DNA from: Muribaculaceae bacterium | GTDB lineage: Bacteria; Bacteroidota; Bacteroidia; Bacteroidales; Muribaculaceae | Length of the DNA: 7,405 nt | Direction of reading: 5' to 3' | Assembly: GCA_029051445.1 (NCBI GenBank) | Contig: JAIDKP010000254.1 | Span: 1 to 7,405, forward strand | Shown: in pieces, positions 5,207 through 7,405 of the stretch | Layout of the letters: each line of letters opens with the position of its first letter | Position numbering within the stretch: the stretch's first letter is position 1 | The notes under the pieces: generated by a model | The model's input: the letters and a program-made list of their open reading frames with translations, nothing else | The model's database searches: none | What the model was told of the DNA's origin: nothing | Translations under genes and position numbers: made by a program

Positions 5207-5581
5207 TCAGAACGGGAGATCGTCGGATCCGGAAGGAGCGGCGTCGCCTACAGGTGCGGGAGGAAAGTCGACAGGGAAATCGGCCGGAGCAGGCTGCTGC
5301 GGCGCAGCTGCGCCATCGAGGTGCTCGGCCTTCCAGCCGCGGATGCTGGTGTACCAGCGTCCATTGTATTCACGACTCTCGATATCGAAGCTGAGCTTGA
5401 TTGTCTGTCCTCCCTCGAGAGGATACAGGTCGGCACGGTCTCCAAAGAAGTCGAAGAAGACTTTTTTGGGATAGGTCTCCTGAGTCTCGAGGACGTACTC
5501 GCGTTTTTTCCAGGGGTTGCCCGTCTTGCTTGTGCCCGAAACGGGAGGCAGAGCCACTATAATCTTGCCTGTAATTTCCAT
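5207..5581 (-). CDS. DUF3127 OB-fold protein with an SSB-like acidic C-terminal tip
   Basis: This 124-residue protein belongs to the DUF3127 family of Bacteroidetes, thought to be related to single-stranded DNA-binding OB folds. Residues 1-87 form the beta-rich domain, beginning MEITGKIIVALPPVSG and including TGNPWKKREYVLET, KKVFFDFFGDRAD and NGRWYTSIRGWKAE. Residues 91-115 are a flexible Ala/Pro linker, and the protein ends in SGSDDLPF. This layout of OB-like domain, disordered linker and acidic tip ending in Pro-Phe copies that of bacterial SSB, whose last residues (DDDIPF or DDLPF) recruit repair and replication proteins. Binding to single-stranded DNA is therefore an inference from architecture. 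The ATG at 5581 is preceded by a TATATTTG element about 75 bases upstream. It is the first gene of the - strand group with rsgA. Confidence 0.82.
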   Translation of the reverse strand: MEITGKIIVALPPVSGTSKTGNPWKKREYVLETQETYPKKVFFDFFGDRADLYPLEGGQTIKLSFDIESREYNGRWYTSIRGWKAEHLDGAAAPQQPAPADFPVDFPPAPVGDAAPSGSDDLPF

Positions 5582-5656
5582 ATATTACTGGTTAGTAAAA
5601 TTTTATCATCCCACGGCAATTTCGCCGGCAATGGATGCCGATTACCGCTGTAAATG

Positions 5657-5664
5657 CAAATATA
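5657..5664 (-). promoter_or_regulatory. Bacteroidetes -7 promoter element for the DUF3127 gene
   Basis: On the - strand this reads TATATTTG, an exact TAnnTTTG match. It would give a leader of about 70 nt before the ATG at 5581. No good -33 box is apparent. It lies 43 bases from the -7 element of the divergent tgt gene. Confidence 0.5.
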
Positions 5665-5681
5665 CATAAAAAGGAGCGAAT

Positions 5682-5715
5682 ATTGCGTTTAAAGAGGATA
5701 AATGCGCTAAATTTG
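5682..5715 (+). promoter_or_regulatory. Bacteroidetes promoter for tgt
   Basis: TAAATTTG at 5708-5715 matches the TAnnTTTG consensus. ATTG at 5682-5685 is a possible -33 box, although the 22-base spacing is slightly long. The leader to the ATG at 5747 would be about 25 nt and has no Shine-Dalgarno sequence. Confidence 0.5.
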
Positions 5716-5746
5716 TAAGACATTTATCAACCCGCAAAAACCATTC

Positions 5747-6877
5747 ATGGATTTCAAGCTACAGGCCACAGCCCCCGGCACTCAGGCAAGAGCCGGTGAA
5801 ATAACCACCGATCACGGCACAATACTCACTCCGGTCTTCATGCCGGTGGGAACGGTAGGATCGGTCAAGGGCGTACACATGTGTGAGCTGCGTGACGACA
5901 TCAAGGCACAGATAATTCTCGGCAACACGTATCACCTGTATCTTCGTCCGGGACTGGACGTGCTTCGCGGAGCAGGAGGCCTGCACAAGTTCAACAGCTG
6001 GGAAAAGCCGATACTGACCGACAGCGGGGGCTTTCAGGTGTTCTCGCTCTCCTCGACCCGCAAGCTCAAAGAGGAAGGAGTCGAATTCCGCAGCCATCTC
6101 GACGGATCGAAGCACCTCTTCACACCTGAAGGCACCGTCGACATACAGCGGGTGATCGGCGCGGACATAATCATGGCTCTTGACGAGTGCACCCCCGGCA
6201 CCGCCGACAAGGCATACGCCAAAAAGTCGCTCGACATGACGATGCGCTGGCTTCACCGCGGGTGGGAGCGCTTCAGATCGACCGAAGGGCTTTATGGTTA
6301 CAACCAGACGTTTTTCCCGATAGTGCAAGGATGCACGTATCCCGATCTGCGACGTCGCGCCGCCGAGGAAGTAGCCGCTCTCGGAGCCGACGGAAATGCC
6401 ATAGGCGGTCTTGCCGTGGGCGAGCCTGCCGAGGTGATGTATGAGATGATCGAAGTCGTCAACGAGGTTCTTCCCGCCGACCGTCCCCGCTATCTCATGG
6501 GGGTCGGCACGCCGGTCAACATACTCGAGGCCATCGACCGCGGTGTAGACATGATGGACTGCGTGATGCCCACACGCAACGGACGCAACGGAATGCTGTT
6601 CACCAAAAACGGCATAATGAACATGCGCAACAAGAAGTGGGCCGATGACTACTCTCCTATCGAGGCCGACGGAGCCAGCGAGGTCGACCGCATCTATTCG
6701 CGCGCCTATCTGCGCCACCTTATGATTTCGGGAGAGCTGCTCGGACTACAGATAGCATCTATCCACAATCTGGCTTTCTATCTCTGGCTCACACGCGAGG
6801 CCCGCGAGCATGTTATCGCCGGAGATTTCAAGTCATGGAAAGAGATGATGATACCGCGTCTGACGCAACGCCTGTAA
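5747..6877 (+). CDS. tgt: tRNA-guanine(34) transglycosylase
   Basis: Tgt swaps guanine 34 in the anticodon of Asp, Asn, His and Tyr tRNAs for a queuosine precursor base. The protein has 376 residues, normal for the bacterial enzyme. Visible motifs are TDSGGFQVFSL with the general-base Asp (D92), RSHLDGSKH (115-123), ALDECTP (D146), IVQG (Q194), GGLAVGEP (220-227), YLMGVGTP (249-256) and GVDMMDCVMPTRNGRNG with the nucleophile Asp (D271). The C-terminal zinc site is unusual. Where E. coli has CxCxxC, this protein has G309, S311 and D314, while the histidine (H340 in SIHNLAFY) remains. This substitution fits what I recall of Bacteroidetes Tgt proteins. The ATG at 5747 gives the expected N-terminus. 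The gene has its own promoter and runs into an LptF/G gene 17 bases later. Confidence 0.96.
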   Translation: MDFKLQATAPGTQARAGEITTDHGTILTPVFMPVGTVGSVKGVHMCELRDDIKAQIILGNTYHLYLRPGLDVLRGAGGLHKFNSWEKPILTDSGGFQVFSLSSTRKLKEEGVEFRSHLDGSKHLFTPEGTVDIQRVIGADIIMALDECTPGTADKAYAKKSLDMTMRWLHRGWERFRSTEGLYGYNQTFFPIVQGCTYPDLRRRAAEEVAALGADGNAIGGLAVGEPAEVMYEMIEVVNEVLPADRPRYLMGVGTPVNILEAIDRGVDMMDCVMPTRNGRNGMLFTKNGIMNMRNKKWADDYSPIEADGASEVDRIYSRAYLRHLMISGELLGLQIASIHNLAFYLWLTREAREHVIAGDFKSWKEMMIPRLTQRL

Positions 6878-6894
6878 AAAAGAAATGTTCCGCG

Positions 6895-7405
6895 ATGACT
6901 AAACTGAAGAAAATAGGCCACGGAATAGCCGGAGCCGCCAAAAAAACTCCCGGAAGTCGTAAAGCGGGCAATTTTTTGGGACGTCTCTGGCGCAAATTCA
7001 AGATACTTGACCGCTATATCATGGGCAAGTTTCTTGGCACCTATGTGTTTGCGATCGCGCTGATTCTGGCCATCACGGTGATGTTTGACATCAACGAGAA
7101 GCTCGACGCTTTCCTGAAGGCTCCGCTAAAGGCCACGGTGTTTGACTATTTTCTGAACTTTCTCCCCTATTTCGCCAACCAGTTCAGTCCGCTTTTCACG
7201 TTTATCGCCGTGATATTCTTCACGTCGAAGCTCGCAGGCAACTCAGAGATCATCGCAATGCTGTCGTCGGGCGTGAGCTACAAGCGTCTGCTCCGTCCCT
7301 ATCTCGCATCGGCCGCCGTAATCGCCATAGCCACTTTCATACTTTGGTCTTATATCATCCCTCCGGCCAACATCAAGCGCATCGATTTCACCAACACCTA
7401 TGTGA
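6895..7405 (+). CDS. LptF/LptG family permease (YjgP/YjgQ), N-terminal part, truncated by the window
   Basis: The frame is open from ATG 6895 to the window end, giving 170 residues. LptF and LptG are the inner-membrane subunits of the Lpt ABC transporter, which extracts lipopolysaccharide and passes it to the periplasmic bridge. Family features are DRYIMGKFLGTYVFA leading into the first membrane segment (about residues 46-68), FDINEKLDAFLKAP, a second segment around SPLFTFIAVIFFTSKLAG, the NSEIIAMLSSGVSYKRLLRP motif and a third segment ending in YIIPPANIKR. Whether it is LptF or LptG cannot be told. The first 38 or so residues before DRYIMGKF are a basic, low-complexity extension not usual in the family. 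The frame is also open upstream to ATG 6835, inside tgt, so the true start is uncertain. It follows tgt closely with no promoter between, so cotranscription is likely. Confidence 0.9.
   Translation, partial: MTKLKKIGHGIAGAAKKTPGSRKAGNFLGRLWRKFKILDRYIMGKFLGTYVFAIALILAITVMFDINEKLDAFLKAPLKATVFDYFLNFLPYFANQFSPLFTFIAVIFFTSKLAGNSEIIAMLSSGVSYKRLLRPYLASAAVIAIATFILWSYIIPPANIKRIDFTNTYV

Noticed and set aside
5626..5640. Small stem CGGCA/TGCCG in the leader of the DUF3127 gene as a riboswitch or operator
   Set aside because: It has only five base pairs with a five-base loop and no wider conserved architecture, so it is within chance expectation.
5759..6718. Long open frame (319 codons) on the - strand opposite tgt
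   Set aside because: It lies wholly inside the strongly supported tgt gene, shows no recognisable domain, and is explained by the GC-rich codon use of tgt leaving few antisense stops.

Overview
The window looks like chromosomal DNA of a gut Bacteroidales bacterium, probably Muribaculaceae-like. That placement is inferred from four things: TAnnTTTG promoter elements in place of sigma70 boxes, no clear Shine-Dalgarno sequences, family content (DUF3127, DUF4339 with CD225, an HsdR_N-only protein, a tgt-LptF/G pair) and protein sequence style. I could not check it against a database. No rRNA, tRNA, CRISPR array, transposase or prophage gene is visible.

Layout from left to right. (1) Bases 1-556 hold the 3' end of a GH29 alpha-L-fucosidase gene (+). 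(2) Bases 557-844 are non-coding and carry six closely packed, near-perfect inverted repeats, one of which looks like the fucosidase terminator. (3) Bases 845-2692 (-) encode a 615-residue AMP-forming long-chain acyl-CoA synthetase, converging on the fucosidase gene. (4) A short divergent promoter region separates it from a + strand pair: a GYF_2/DUF4339-CD225 membrane protein (2790-3296) and a DUF2752 membrane protein (about 3293-3661) that has no ATG start. (5) Six bases later, converging, lies a - strand group read from right to left: a DUF3127 OB-fold protein with an SSB-like acidic tail (5207-5581), the ribosome-assembly GTPase RsgA (4155-5111) and a small HsdR_N nuclease-fold protein (3668-4198). 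(6) A second divergent promoter region leads to tgt (5747-6877), followed after 17 bp by the start of an LptF/LptG-family permease gene (6895 to the window end).

Most genes are housekeeping or envelope functions: glycan foraging, fatty-acid activation, 30S subunit maturation, queuosine tRNA modification and lipopolysaccharide export. The features that ordinary annotation does not explain are the hairpin cluster at 561-779, the non-ATG starts of the DUF2752 and rsgA genes, the SSB-like tip on DUF3127, and a Tgt whose usual zinc cysteines are replaced. I see no clear defence system or other new multi-gene system; the hairpin cluster is the best candidate for something undescribed.
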